This document shows, in pieces, positions 35,501 to 44,528 of a DNA stretch of 61,448 nt; positions within the stretch are counted from its first letter, which is position 1, and the number at the start of each line of letters is the position of its first letter. The stretch lies in the NCBI GenBank assembly GCA_003963005.1, contig RXJW01000031.1:1-61448 (forward strand), given 5' to 3'. This stretch comes from Burkholderiales bacterium. Its GTDB lineage: Bacteria; Pseudomonadota; Gammaproteobacteria; Burkholderiales; Burkholderiaceae_C. The notes under the pieces were generated by a model that saw only the letters and a list, made by a program, of their open reading frames with translations, had not been told where the DNA came from and searched no databases. Made by a program: the position numbers and the translations under genes.

Positions 35501-36910
35501 ATGGTTTCTCGACGTGATCTATTTCGTGGCGCCGGTGCGCTGACTGCAGCGGTCTCTGCGGCCGCCGTGAGCCGGGTGGCGATGGCAGCTCTGCCGGAGC
35601 CGGTGCTGCAGACCAAGCCCGACACCATGCCTCCGCTGCTGCCTGAGACGGGGCGTCCGTACAACCCGGTGGTGACGCTCAACGGCTGGACCCTGCCGTG
35701 GCGCATGAACCAGGGTGTCAAGGAGTTCCACCTGGTGGCCGAACCCGTGGTGCGCGAACTCGCGCCGGGCATGAAGGCCCACCTCTGGGGCTACAACGGC
35801 CAGTCACCTGGACCCACCATCGAAGTGGTCGAAGGGGACAGGGTCCGCATCTTCGTCACCAACAAGTTGCCCGAGCACACCAGCATCCACTGGCACGGGC
35901 AGCGCCTGCCCAACGGCATGGACGGCGTGGCCGGGCTCAACCAGAAGGCGATCCAGCCCGGCAAGACCTTTGTGTACGAGTTCGTCGCGCGCCGTCCCGG
36001 GACCTTCATGTATCACCCGCACGCTGACGAGATGACGCAGATGGCGATGGGCATGATGGGCTTCTGGATCACGCACCCGAAGAACAAGCATCCCTTGATC
36101 GACCCCGTTGATCGCGACTTCTGCTTCCTGCTCAATGCCTTCGACATCGATCCCGGCACAGCCACGCCCAAGATCATGACGATGCTGAACTTCAACCTGT
36201 GGTGCTGGAACAGCCGGGTGTTCCCGGGCATCGATACGCTGAATGTGCGCAAGAACGACAAGGTGCGCATCCGGGTTGGCAACCTGACGATGACCAATCA
36301 CCCGATTCACCTGCACGGCCACGAGTTTCTGGTCACCGGAACGGACGGCGGCCCGACGCCCAAGAGCACGCGCTGGTACGAAGTCACCACCGATGTGGCC
36401 GTCGGCCAGATGCGCCAGATCGAGTTCATCGCCGACGAAGAAGGCGATTGGGCCTTCCATTGCCACAAGAGCCATCACACGATGAATGCGATGGGCCACG
36501 AAGTGCCGACCATGATCGGGGTGGATCACCGCGGCGTGGCCAAGCAGATCACCAAGCTCGTTCCCGACTACATGGTGATGGGCGAGCGGGGCATGGCCGA
36601 CATGGCAGAGATGGAGATGCCCCTGCCGGACAACACGATCCCGATGATGACCGGAGAAGGTCCGTTCGGTGGCGTCGAGATGGGCGGCATGTTCTCGGTC
36701 GTCAAAGTCCGCAAGGATCAGAAGCCGGGCGACTACAGCGATCCGGGTTGGTACCGGCACCCCAAGGGCGAGGTCGCCTTCGAGTGGACCGGTGCACTTC
36801 CGGAACCCGCGCGCTTCGCCGCCGAAGGCGGCCAGTCGATGCCGCGCAAGGTGGCAGCGCCGCCCGCCGAGGTCAACGTCCGCAAGCCCACCGGGCACTC
36901 CGAACACTGA
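35501..36910 (+). CDS. Periplasmic multicopper oxidase (copper tolerance)
   Basis: The 469-aa enzyme has a twin-arginine signal (SRRDLFRGAGALTAAV) and the full copper ligand set: H130-W-H132 in HWHG, H172 and H174 in HPHAD, H267, H270 and H272 in HPIHLHGH, and H320-C321-H322 in HCHKSHH, with a late methionine. It probably oxidises Cu(I) to Cu(II) in the periplasm. It also has Met-rich stretches (MTQMAMGMMGF; MGERGMADMAEMEM) that may bind extra copper. Confidence 0.94.
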   Translation: MVSRRDLFRGAGALTAAVSAAAVSRVAMAALPEPVLQTKPDTMPPLLPETGRPYNPVVTLNGWTLPWRMNQGVKEFHLVAEPVVRELAPGMKAHLWGYNGQSPGPTIEVVEGDRVRIFVTNKLPEHTSIHWHGQRLPNGMDGVAGLNQKAIQPGKTFVYEFVARRPGTFMYHPHADEMTQMAMGMMGFWITHPKNKHPLIDPVDRDFCFLLNAFDIDPGTATPKIMTMLNFNLWCWNSRVFPGIDTLNVRKNDKVRIRVGNLTMTNHPIHLHGHEFLVTGTDGGPTPKSTRWYEVTTDVAVGQMRQIEFIADEEGDWAFHCHKSHHTMNAMGHEVPTMIGVDHRGVAKQITKLVPDYMVMGERGMADMAEMEMPLPDNTIPMMTGEGPFGGVEMGGMFSVVKVRKDQKPGDYSDPGWYRHPKGEVAFEWTGALPEPARFAAEGGQSMPRKVAAPPAEVNVRKPTGHSEH

Positions 36911-36972
36911 AGCGCTCTTTGCCCATTCATTCAACACCGCCGTCGACCGACGGCATCCACCAGGACCCCACC

Positions 36973-37497
36973 ATGAAACTTCAATTCCAACGCGTGATCG
37001 CACCTCTGGCCTTCGCCATTGCTTCTGGCGCGGCGATGGCCAGCGGCAACCACCCCGGCGGCCACGTCCATGACGGCGAAGACATCGGCAAGCCCGGCGT
37101 CGCCGCCAAGGCCTCTCGCACCGTGCAGATCGACATGACAGACGCCATGCGCTTCACGCCGGCAAGCGTCGACGTCAAGCAAGGCGAGACGGTGCGTTTC
37201 GTCGTCAAGAACTCTGGCCAGGTCAAGCACGAGATGGTGCTGGGCACCGAGAAGGAGCTCAAGGAGCACTATGAGGTCATGAAGAAGAACCCGGAGATGG
37301 AGCACGCCGACCCCAACATGGTCACCGTGGCTCCAGGCAAGACCGGCGAGATCGTGTGGCAGTTCACCAAGGCCGGCAAGATCGACTTCGCCTGCCTGCA
37401 GCCGGGCCACTACGACGCCGGCATGAAGGGCGCGGTCAACGTTGCCGGCAAGGCCGGCGCTGCCAAGTCTGACGGCCATGCAGACCACAAGCACTGA
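36973..37497 (+). CDS. Periplasmic cupredoxin (CopI-like)
   Basis: The 174-aa protein has a signal peptide (PLAFAIASGAAMAS) and a type-1 copper fold with ligands in QVKHEMV and FACLQPGHYDAGM (His, Cys, His, Met). It has a His-rich N-terminus (HPGGHVHDGED) and a His-rich C-terminus (DGHADHKH). It resembles CopI of Rubrivivax-type bacteria, needed for copper tolerance. Its end overlaps the start of the DUF411 gene by 20 bp. Confidence 0.87.
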   Translation: MKLQFQRVIAPLAFAIASGAAMASGNHPGGHVHDGEDIGKPGVAAKASRTVQIDMTDAMRFTPASVDVKQGETVRFVVKNSGQVKHEMVLGTEKELKEHYEVMKKNPEMEHADPNMVTVAPGKTGEIVWQFTKAGKIDFACLQPGHYDAGMKGAVNVAGKAGAAKSDGHADHKH

Positions 37498-37957
37498 ACG
37501 CAGGCGCGACATGCTGCTGTTCGGTGCGGCCCTGGCCTTGCTCCCGCGCTTCGCGTGGTCGCAGGCTGCCTCGCAGCCGCCCGTGATGACGGTCTGGAAA
37601 GACCCGAGCTGCGGCTGCTGCAAGGTCTGGGTCGAGCACCTGCGCTCCAGCGGCCTGGCCGTGCAGGTGCGTGACACCGGCAACATCGGCGCGCGCCGCC
37701 GCCTCGGCGTGCCGGCCAGCCTCGGCTCCTGCCACACGGGCGAGATCGCCGGCTATGTCGTGGAAGGCCACGTGCCGGCACGTGAGATCCAGCGGTTGCT
37801 CAAGGAAAGGCCCGACGCGCTGGGCTTGGCCGTTCCGTCCATGCCCCTGGGCTCGCCCGGCATGGACGGCCCCGAATACGGTGGCCGCAAGGACGCCTAT
37901 CAAGTGCTGCTCATGACCAAGGACGGCGGCACCCGTGTTTATCAACGCTACCCCTGA
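37478..37957 (+). CDS. DUF411 periplasmic metal-binding protein
   Basis: The 159-aa protein has an export signal (LLFGAALALLPRFAWSQA) and the DUF411 motif DPSCGCCKVWVEHL followed by PASLGSCHTGEIAGYVVEGH. The cysteines and histidines suit Cu(I) binding. The start at 37478 overlaps the cupredoxin end, indicating coupled translation. Confidence 0.87.
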   Translation: MQTTSTERRRDMLLFGAALALLPRFAWSQAASQPPVMTVWKDPSCGCCKVWVEHLRSSGLAVQVRDTGNIGARRRLGVPASLGSCHTGEIAGYVVEGHVPAREIQRLLKERPDALGLAVPSMPLGSPGMDGPEYGGRKDAYQVLLMTKDGGTRVYQRYP

Positions 37958-37968
37958 AGGAGATACCC

Positions 37969-38328
37969 ATGAAAGCAAGCAAGAAGCTGACCCTCGCCGC
38001 CCTCGCCGGCCTGACCCTGGCCGCCGGAGCCACGTTGAGCATCCCGGCCGGCGCCCAATCCATGGATCACGGCAAGATGCCGATGGCCGGTGCTGCCGCC
38101 GCCGACATGACCGATGGTGAAGTCAAGAAGGTCGACAAGGACAACAAGAAGCTCACCATCAAGCACGGCGATATCAAGAATCTGGACATGCCGGGCATGA
38201 CCATGGTGTTCCAGGTCAAGGATCCGGCCATGGTCGACCAGGTCAAGGTCGGCGACAAGATTCGCTTCAAGGCGGAGAAGATGGGCGGCGCGATCGTCGT
38301 CACCGAGATTCAAGGATCCGGCAAGTAG
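37969..38328 (+). CDS. CusF-like periplasmic copper-binding protein
   Basis: The 119-aa protein has a signal peptide (LAALAGLTLAAGATLSIPAG) and a CusF-like OB-fold with IKHGDIKNLDMPGMTMVF. The His and two Met ligands of CusF are kept, but the tryptophan capping the copper site is replaced by Met (DMPGMTM). It lies 11 bp after the DUF411 gene, in the same operon, with AAGGAGAT upstream. Confidence 0.88.
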   Translation: MKASKKLTLAALAGLTLAAGATLSIPAGAQSMDHGKMPMAGAAAADMTDGEVKKVDKDNKKLTIKHGDIKNLDMPGMTMVFQVKDPAMVDQVKVGDKIRFKAEKMGGAIVVTEIQGSGK

Positions 38329-38489
38329 TGCTGTTGAGGCGCCGCGGCGGGGCGGATGCGTCCGCCCGGGCGGGGCGCCTGCTGCCGGGTCTGAAGACCG
38401 CCTGCGGCGGAATGGATCGTCGCTCGTCAGGCACCACTGCACCACCTTGCGGTCCAAGGTTTCGCCGCAGCCATGAAGAAGGAGATGTC

Positions 38490-38870
38490 TTGAAGAACGC
38501 CATCCATCTCGGAACCCTGGTCGCCCTTTTGTTGCTGCCCGCTGCCCGCGCGCAGGCTCAGCTTGTGGAGATTCATTTCGACGAGCAGGGACGGTTCGAG
38601 CACAGCGCATCGATTGCCCCTGGCAAGTTCATTGAGATCTGCAGCAAATTCAGCAAAGGGCAACTGCTGTCGTGGACCTTCAGGTCCGACCACCCGATGC
38701 AGTTCAACATCCACTACCACGAAGGCAAGAAGGTCGAGTTTCCCGCGAGGCTGCAAGGGGCCACGACCGCCGAGGCGCGCCTGGAAGCGCCCGTGGATCA
38801 GGACTATTGCTGGCTGTGGGCGAACAAGGGCGACGCCGAGGCCAGGCTGAGCTTCGCGGTGCGAAGGTGA
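38490..38870 (+). CDS. Exported hypothetical protein
   Basis: The 126-aa protein begins at a TTG at 38490 with AAGGAG five bases upstream, giving a signal peptide (HLGTLVALLLLPAARAQA). The mature part has histidines (DHPMQFNIHYHEG) and two cysteines, ICSKF and DYCWLW. A small beta-sandwich is likely. It is the last gene of the copper cluster on this strand; metal binding is a guess. Confidence 0.65.
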   Translation: MKNAIHLGTLVALLLLPAARAQAQLVEIHFDEQGRFEHSASIAPGKFIEICSKFSKGQLLSWTFRSDHPMQFNIHYHEGKKVEFPARLQGATTAEARLEAPVDQDYCWLWANKGDAEARLSFAVRR

Positions 38871-39053
38871 TCCCGCGCCAGAAAGATTGAGGCCCGCTGG
38901 TCCGAACGACAGGCAGGACCGGTGAGCCCATCACCACATGGACTTGCGCCCGGGGCGGGGGCATAAGGGGCGAGCAAATAGCAGAGCGCCTGACGGGCCC
39001 TCAGAGCACCCGCCAGATGCGACATTCCGATTGACCAAGACGCCGGAGGACGC

Positions 39054-40316
39054 ATGAATGAACTGGACCTGTCGGCGTTGACCGGCCTGGGGCTCGCCTT
39101 CGCCGCCGGCCTGCTGATCGGCCTGGAGCGCGGATGGCATCAGCGAGACTTGCCCGAAGGCCATCGCGTCGCGGGCTTGCGTACCTTCGGACTGATCGGG
39201 TTGCTGGGTGGGCTGGGCGGACTCTCGGTGCAGAGCTGGGGGACGGCCGTCCTCCTGACACTGCTGGTGTTGGTCGGACTCCTGCTGCTGACCGGCTACG
39301 TCGTCACGGCCCGGATGCATGCTGTCATGGGACTCACGACGGTCATGGCGGCACTCGCGACCTTTCTGATTGGCGCGATGGCGGCTACAGGAGAGTGGCG
39401 CATGTCTTCGGTCGTGTCGGTCGCTGTCCTTGCGTTGCTGCAGTTCAAGCGACCGCTCCATTCGGTAGTCGGCCGCCTGTCCGAAGCCGAGGTCAATAGT
39501 GGCACGCAGCTTCTGTTGATCAGCGTGGTCGTGCTACCGGTTCTGCCAGACCGGGGCTTCGGGCCCTACGCCGCATTGAATCCATATCGCCTCTGGTGGG
39601 CGGTCGTGCTGCTGGCCTCGCTGTCCTTCGTCGGCTTCATCCTCATTCGCTGGCTGGGCGCCAAACGGGGCCTGACGCTCACCGCGCTGCTCGGTGGCCT
39701 GGCCTCGAGCACGGCCACCACCGCCGCGCTGGCGAAATGGGCGCGACAGACGCCTGCCTGGCGGCCCCTTGCCGCGGGGGGAGCGACCCTGGCGTGTTCT
39801 GCGATGTTCGCCCGGATGGCGGCCCTCGTTGCGATCACAGCCCCCGGGCTCGGCGCAGGGCCGGTACTGGTCTTTTCGTCCATGGCCGTGGCCGGGGCGG
39901 CCTTCGGCGCGGTTCTCACGCTGCGCTCGACCGGAGACGCCCTGCCCAGCCTGGACGTCGGGAATCCCTTGAAGCTGAGCGCAGCGCTGCAGTTCGCTGC
40001 CTTCCTCGTCGGCGTGATGGTTGCCGGGCGGTTCCTGACGGATCGCCTGGGCGACGCCGGACTGATCGTGGCCGCAGCAGCCTCGGGCTTGGTCGACGTC
40101 GATGCCATCACCCTGTCCATCGGACGCATGGTCGCCGAGGGCAGCGTGGCCAGGCCGACCGCGACCCTCGGCCTGTTCGTCGCCGCGGCGGTCAATCAGC
40201 TCACCAAGCTCGGTCTGGTCGCTTCACTCGATGGCAAATTGCTGGTGTGGCGGCTGGTGCCGGCCTATGCAACCATGCTCGCTGTCGGCCTTTCGGTTGC
40301 ACTGCTGCAGCGTTGA
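39054..40316 (+). CDS. MgtC/SapB-DUF4010 membrane protein
   Basis: The 420-aa protein has about twelve membrane helices and opens with LGLAFAAGLLIGLERGW and HRVAGLRTFGLIGLLG, the MgtC-type start, followed by a DUF4010 region (GGLASSTATTAALAKWAR). Such proteins are thought to transport cations, possibly Mg2+, or respond to envelope stress. It lies 3 bp before the phospholipase-D-like gene, so the two are coexpressed. Confidence 0.86.
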   Translation: MNELDLSALTGLGLAFAAGLLIGLERGWHQRDLPEGHRVAGLRTFGLIGLLGGLGGLSVQSWGTAVLLTLLVLVGLLLLTGYVVTARMHAVMGLTTVMAALATFLIGAMAATGEWRMSSVVSVAVLALLQFKRPLHSVVGRLSEAEVNSGTQLLLISVVVLPVLPDRGFGPYAALNPYRLWWAVVLLASLSFVGFILIRWLGAKRGLTLTALLGGLASSTATTAALAKWARQTPAWRPLAAGGATLACSAMFARMAALVAITAPGLGAGPVLVFSSMAVAGAAFGAVLTLRSTGDALPSLDVGNPLKLSAALQFAAFLVGVMVAGRFLTDRLGDAGLIVAAAASGLVDVDAITLSIGRMVAEGSVARPTATLGLFVAAAVNQLTKLGLVASLDGKLLVWRLVPAYATMLAVGLSVALLQR

Positions 40317-40319
40317 GCC

Positions 40320-41609
40320 ATGGCGTTCGAACTCTGGCACGGAGCGCTGCTCGTCAGCGCGCTCGTATTGGCGGGCCTGTTCTTCCTGGTCCTCGCCGAA
40401 CCGGGGCTGCGCTATGGGATCGCCGACCTTCCGCCAGCGCCTGGCGGACATGAAATGCTCGGCCTCTTGGCGGCTCTCGCCGACGCCCCAGTCGGCCACG
40501 CGACACGGATCGAGCTGTTGCGCGACGGAAGCTCCTTCTATCCCGCAATGCTTGACGCAATTGCCCAGGCGCGCCGAAGCGTGCACCTTGAGGCCTATGT
40601 ATTCAGACCGAGCGCGGTAGTCGACCGCTTCATGGCCGCACTGGTCGAGCGCGCGAACAGCGGCGTGCAGGTCAGGCTTGTCTTGGATGCAATCGGCAGC
40701 TGGAGCTTGGCGGACCAGAACCTGCAGGCCCTGCGACGGGCGGGCGGCCACGTCGCCTGGTATCAGCCCGTGAGGTGGCATACGCTGAAGCGCTTCAACA
40801 ACCGGACGCACCGGGAGTTGCTGATCGTTGACGGCGAGGTCGGCTTCACGGGAGGTGCGGGTATCTCGGCCTGGTGGGACGAGGCCCAGGGCGATCGGCC
40901 GCCATGGCGGGACATGATGGTGCGACTGCATGGCCCCGTGGTTGCGTCGCTGCAGGCCGTGTTCGCGGAGAACTGGCTGGAGGGCAGCGGAGAACTGCTC
41001 ACCGATGCGGGCTCGTTTCCACATTGCCGCGCGGAGCCGGCGAATCAGCCGCCCGGGTCTGCGGCCATCGTTGTGTCGGGAACACCCTCGGCAGGACGGG
41101 CAACGCGCGCCCGCATGCTGTTCCAGCTCTTGATTGCCGGTGCACGGCATTCCATCGCCATCCAGTCGCCCTATTTCCTGCCCGACCGGAGCATGCGCGC
41201 CGAACTGTGCCGCGCACGCGAGCGGGGCGTACGGGTCCAGATTCTGGTCCCAGGACGGCACAACAACCACCCAATCGCCCGGCGTGCCAGTCGGCGCCGC
41301 TATGGCGAGCTGCTGCGGGCGGGCATCGAGATCTCCGAGTATCTGCCGGGCATGAACCACACCAAGTTGCTGATCGTTGACGAGGTCTGGTCCGTCGTAG
41401 GAACGAGCAATTTCGACAACCGGTCGTTTGGGCTGAACGACGAAGTGAACGTCGTGCTGACAGACGGCCCCCTTGCGGCGGAATTGCGCGAAGGTTTTCA
41501 GCGCGACATCCGTTCCAGCGCGCCGATCGATCTGTCGACCTGGCAGGCTCGCCCCTGGTCGGAGCGAGCGCTTGCCATGCTTGGCGTTCTTCTCGAACGC
41601 CAGCAGTGA
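40320..41609 (+). CDS. Phospholipase-D-like / cardiolipin synthase-like protein
   Basis: The 429-aa protein has an N-terminal membrane helix (LLVSALVLAGLFFLVLA) and two PLD domains. The second HKD motif is canonical (NHTKLLIVDE, then GTSNFDNRSF). The first reads THRELLIVDGEVGFTGG, with Glu in place of the usual Lys. It could synthesise cardiolipin or other phospholipids. The K-to-E change is confirmed by the codon GAG. Confidence 0.87.
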   Translation: MAFELWHGALLVSALVLAGLFFLVLAEPGLRYGIADLPPAPGGHEMLGLLAALADAPVGHATRIELLRDGSSFYPAMLDAIAQARRSVHLEAYVFRPSAVVDRFMAALVERANSGVQVRLVLDAIGSWSLADQNLQALRRAGGHVAWYQPVRWHTLKRFNNRTHRELLIVDGEVGFTGGAGISAWWDEAQGDRPPWRDMMVRLHGPVVASLQAVFAENWLEGSGELLTDAGSFPHCRAEPANQPPGSAAIVVSGTPSAGRATRARMLFQLLIAGARHSIAIQSPYFLPDRSMRAELCRARERGVRVQILVPGRHNNHPIARRASRRRYGELLRAGIEISEYLPGMNHTKLLIVDEVWSVVGTSNFDNRSFGLNDEVNVVLTDGPLAAELREGFQRDIRSSAPIDLSTWQARPWSERALAMLGVLLERQQ

Positions 41610-41615
41610 AGCATC

Positions 41616-41631
41616 GCCGCCCCGGGGCGGC
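41616..41631. terminator. GC palindrome after the PLD gene
   Basis: GCCGCCCCGGGGCGGC is a perfect palindrome 7 bp past the stop codon. It lacks a T-run, so it is only a possible terminator. Confidence 0.35.
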
Positions 41632-41709
41632 GTCTCGGTGCCCGATATCGAACGCACCGCGACGGTGCCGGTGCGAGGCCGGAGTCCGTAGCCGCGTACG
41701 GAATTGCGA

Positions 41710-41723
41710 TTGATCCACATCAA
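41710..41723 (+). promoter_or_regulatory. FNR/Anr-type box
   Basis: TTGATCCACATCAA is a perfect match to the consensus TTGATnnnnATCAA. It lies about 130 bp upstream of the first gene of the 41855-45240 run, suggesting activation under low oxygen. Confidence 0.7.
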
Positions 41724-41854
41724 GGGCGACAGGCTTCCCCGAACCTATTCTGGCTGCGTCTCAACGAGATCCCGCTCCTCGCATCGAGCGCGATCAACAC
41801 CCTGCCCCATCTCTCGCACCGCGACCCGCCAACTGCCACCAAGGAGTCCTTTCC

Positions 41855-42136
41855 ATGCGAACCTCGTCATCCACCATTGCCTCGCTGACCGTCATGCTGG
41901 CGCTTTCCGCCGGTGCCGTGATCGCCCAGGAGGCCAAGCCCAGCGCTGCAGCGGCGTCAGCGGCTGCCTCCATGCCCATGGACTGCGGCTCAGGCATGAA
42001 GCGCCACGACCATGGCGCGGAGCGCAATGCCCCGGCGGCGAAGGCGATGCCCTGCGCGCCGGAAGCTGCAGCATCGGCGGCCAGGGCGAAAGCGAAGCCC
42101 AACCATGACCACGCCAAGGTTCACAAGAACCAGTAA
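41855..42136 (+). CDS. Small exported Met/His protein
   Basis: The 93-aa protein has a signal peptide (LTVMLALSAGAVIAQ) and a mature part with MPMDCGSGMKRHDHG and a His-rich tail (NHDHAKVHKNQ), suited to metal binding. AAGGAG lies upstream of the ATG. It is first behind the FNR box. Confidence 0.68.
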   Translation: MRTSSSTIASLTVMLALSAGAVIAQEAKPSAAAASAAASMPMDCGSGMKRHDHGAERNAPAAKAMPCAPEAAASAARAKAKPNHDHAKVHKNQ

Positions 42137-42162
42137 CGCAATCCAACGCAAGGAGCGTCGAC

Positions 42163-42486
42163 ATGAACCTGCCATCTGACCCGGGCGGAGAGCGCCGCAC
42201 AGGACCCAACTGGTCCCGCATTAACCAATGGCTGCTGTGGCTCGGTCTGGCGGCTGCCGTGGCCTGGCTGTTCTTCCGCCACAACGAGCATCTCCTGCAA
42301 CTGCTGCCGTTCTTGTTCATCCTGGCCTGCCCGCTGATGCACGTCTTCGGGCACGGCGGCCACGGCGGCCACGGCGGGCATGGCAGCGGTTCTTCGGACG
42401 ATCCGGACTCGCCCTCGCAGCGCGGCTCCGAGCAGAGCCAGAACAAGCAACCTCCGGCGGGCGGCCACGCCGGCCATCACCATTGA
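42163..42486 (+). CDS. DUF2933-family membrane protein
   Basis: The 107-aa protein has two membrane segments (QWLLWLGLAAAVAWLFF, LLQLLPFLFILACPLMHVF) and a glycine-histidine run (GHGGHGGHGGHG) typical of DUF2933 proteins from heavy-metal islands. Metal sensing or binding is likely but unproven. Confidence 0.8.
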   Translation: MNLPSDPGGERRTGPNWSRINQWLLWLGLAAAVAWLFFRHNEHLLQLLPFLFILACPLMHVFGHGGHGGHGGHGSGSSDDPDSPSQRGSEQSQNKQPPAGGHAGHHH

Positions 42487-42504
42487 AGAGCCGGGGGGGG
42501 GAAG

Positions 42505-42816
42505 ATGGAAAACATCGAACTGCGGATTGCAGGCATGACCTGCGGGTCCTGCGTGGCCTCGGTCACCAAGGCGTTGAAGCGGGTATCCGGTGTCGATGAG
42601 GTGCACGTCGACTTGCACAGTGGCGTTGCCCGCGTCACCGGTGAGAAGGCAGCGCAGCAGGTGCAGGCGCTTCTTGCGTCAGTGCGTGACGCAGGCTTCG
42701 ACGCATCGCCAAGCTCAACGGCGACGCCGGAACACACGGCCCGCCCGGCCGCATGCCATTCGCCAGCCTCGGATGGCGGCGACAGGAAGCACGGCGGCGG
42801 TTGCTGCTGCCACTGA
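42505..42816 (+). CDS. HMA-domain copper chaperone-like protein
   Basis: The 103-aa protein has a heavy-metal domain with MTCGSC near residue 11 and a Cys/His-rich tail (KHGGGCCCH). A run of nine G (42493-42501) sits immediately upstream, in the ribosome-site region. It is a second CopZ-like protein beside the one at 28706. Confidence 0.82.
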   Translation: MENIELRIAGMTCGSCVASVTKALKRVSGVDEVHVDLHSGVARVTGEKAAQQVQALLASVRDAGFDASPSSTATPEHTARPAACHSPASDGGDRKHGGGCCCH

Positions 42817-42830
42817 ACGACGGCCCCGTG

Positions 42831-44528
42831 ATGCAGCCCCCTACATACCGGACGCCGGGACCTGGCGGTTCACTCGCCACCTACTGGCTTGATCTGGCGT
42901 GGCGGTCGGTGGCGACAGCCGATACGCTGCGCCAGCGTGCCGCCAATATGGCGGAGCACGAGGCGGCGGGCATGCCGCCGCTGCTGCACTTCGAGTCCGA
43001 GCAGATTGCCGACGGGCATGACCACGAGCCCCCTTGCAACTACCGATTGCTGCGGGTGACACGCTGCGGGTCCGACGCGCTCGAGCGTCACGTTCGCAAG
43101 GGCGCTGCGCCAGTGATGGTCGTCGATCCGCGTGCCGGCCATGGCCCGGGTATTGGAGGGTTCAAGCGCGACTCCGAGGTCGGCATGGCCCTGCTGGAAG
43201 GGCATCCGGTCTACTTCGTGGTCTTTGATCCCGAGCCGGTGGACGGCCAGACCCTGGGGGCCGTGGTCCGCACGCTGGCCGTGTTCATCGATTTGCTGGC
43301 CACGCGCCATCGCGGTCAACGTCCCATCGTCTACGGAAACTGCCAGGGCGGGTGGGCCCTCATGCTCGCGCTGTCGCACTGCCGTCACCGCGCTGCGCTC
43401 GCGGTGCTGAACGGGTCGCCGCTGTCGTACTGGGCCGGAGAGCGCGGTGTGAATCCGATGCGTCTCCTCGGCGGCTTCACGGGCGGCGTTTGGCCAGCGC
43501 ATTGGATCTCGGATCTGGGCGGCGGCACCTTCGACGGCGCCTGGCTGGTGCAGAACTTCGAGGCCTTGCGGCCGGAGGGCGTCTTCCGAAAGTACGACAC
43601 GCTCTTCGCCCAGCCCGACGCTGAGCGTGAGCGCTTTCTGGAGTTCGAGCGCTGGTGGAACGGCTTCTATTTCATCGGCGGGCAGGAAATGCTCGCGATC
43701 GCGCGCGACCTCTTCGTCGGCAACCTGCTCGCGGATGGCAAGGTGGTGGTCGATGAGCACTGCCAGGCCGATTTGACGAGCGTGCGCACGCCGCTGGTGA
43801 TCTTCAGTTCCTACGGAGACAACATCACCCCGCCGCACCAGGCCCTGGGCTGGCTGCCGGCGGTCTATCCATCCACGCAGGCTCTCGTCGAGGCCGGACA
43901 GCGCATCGTCTACCTGACCCATCACGAGGTGGGGCATCTGGGCATCTTCGTTTCGGCGGGCGTGGCACGCCGCGAGCATCGAGCGATCCTGCACCACGCA
44001 CAGGCCATCGAGCGACTGCCCCCTGGGCTCTACGAGATGCTGCTCTTGGACGGCCCCGCGGCCGACTCGGCGCCACAGGCGCGCTTTGAGGCACGACGGG
44101 TGGAGGAACTGCAATTCGATCCAGAACCAGCCGGATTCGAGAACGTCAGGGCCATGTCCGACCACCTCGAACGCGCCTATTCGCAGTGGGTCTCGCCGGC
44201 CGTGAAGGCCGTCGTGCCGCCAGGGAGCGCGCGAAGCTGGCGTGCCGCGCATCCGATGCGGGCGAGCCGGATGCTGTGGTCCGAGAAGGTCTCGCCGGCG
44301 CTGGCCTGGCTGCCCTGGCTGAACGACTGCCTTGAGGGACTCGAGGCAGCGGACCCGAAGCGAGCGGACAACCCGTGGTACCGACTCGAGCGATCCGGCG
44401 CCGACGCCGTCGCACAAGCCTGGACGTCCTGGAGAACCCTCCGGGATCTGTGGGCCGAGTGGGCGTTCGATCAGGCCTACGCTGCATGGCCGAGCTTCAA
44501 GGACGCCCGGAGCGGGGAGTCCTCATGA
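42831..44528 (+). CDS. DUF3141 alpha/beta-hydrolase-like protein
   Basis: The 565-aa protein matches DUF3141 proteins: a DPRAGHGPGIGGFKRDSEVG segment, a nucleophile-elbow-like region YGNCQGGWALML (Cys in the centre, as in polyhydroxyalkanoate synthases), and a late NITPPHQALGWLP. The N-terminal TYWLDLAWRSVATADTLRQR is typical. It may process lipid or polyester substrates. The next gene's start overlaps its stop (ATGA). Confidence 0.82.
   Translation: MQPPTYRTPGPGGSLATYWLDLAWRSVATADTLRQRAANMAEHEAAGMPPLLHFESEQIADGHDHEPPCNYRLLRVTRCGSDALERHVRKGAAPVMVVDPRAGHGPGIGGFKRDSEVGMALLEGHPVYFVVFDPEPVDGQTLGAVVRTLAVFIDLLATRHRGQRPIVYGNCQGGWALMLALSHCRHRAALAVLNGSPLSYWAGERGVNPMRLLGGFTGGVWPAHWISDLGGGTFDGAWLVQNFEALRPEGVFRKYDTLFAQPDAERERFLEFERWWNGFYFIGGQEMLAIARDLFVGNLLADGKVVVDEHCQADLTSVRTPLVIFSSYGDNITPPHQALGWLPAVYPSTQALVEAGQRIVYLTHHEVGHLGIFVSAGVARREHRAILHHAQAIERLPPGLYEMLLLDGPAADSAPQARFEARRVEELQFDPEPAGFENVRAMSDHLERAYSQWVSPAVKAVVPPGSARSWRAAHPMRASRMLWSEKVSPALAWLPWLNDCLEGLEAADPKRADNPWYRLERSGADAVAQAWTSWRTLRDLWAEWAFDQAYAAWPSFKDARSGESS

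Noticed and set aside
38350-38367. GC hairpin GGGCGGA-TGCG-TCCGCCC after the CusF-like gene
   Set aside because: Seven-base stem without a T-run; could be chance in GC-rich DNA, so not called a terminator.
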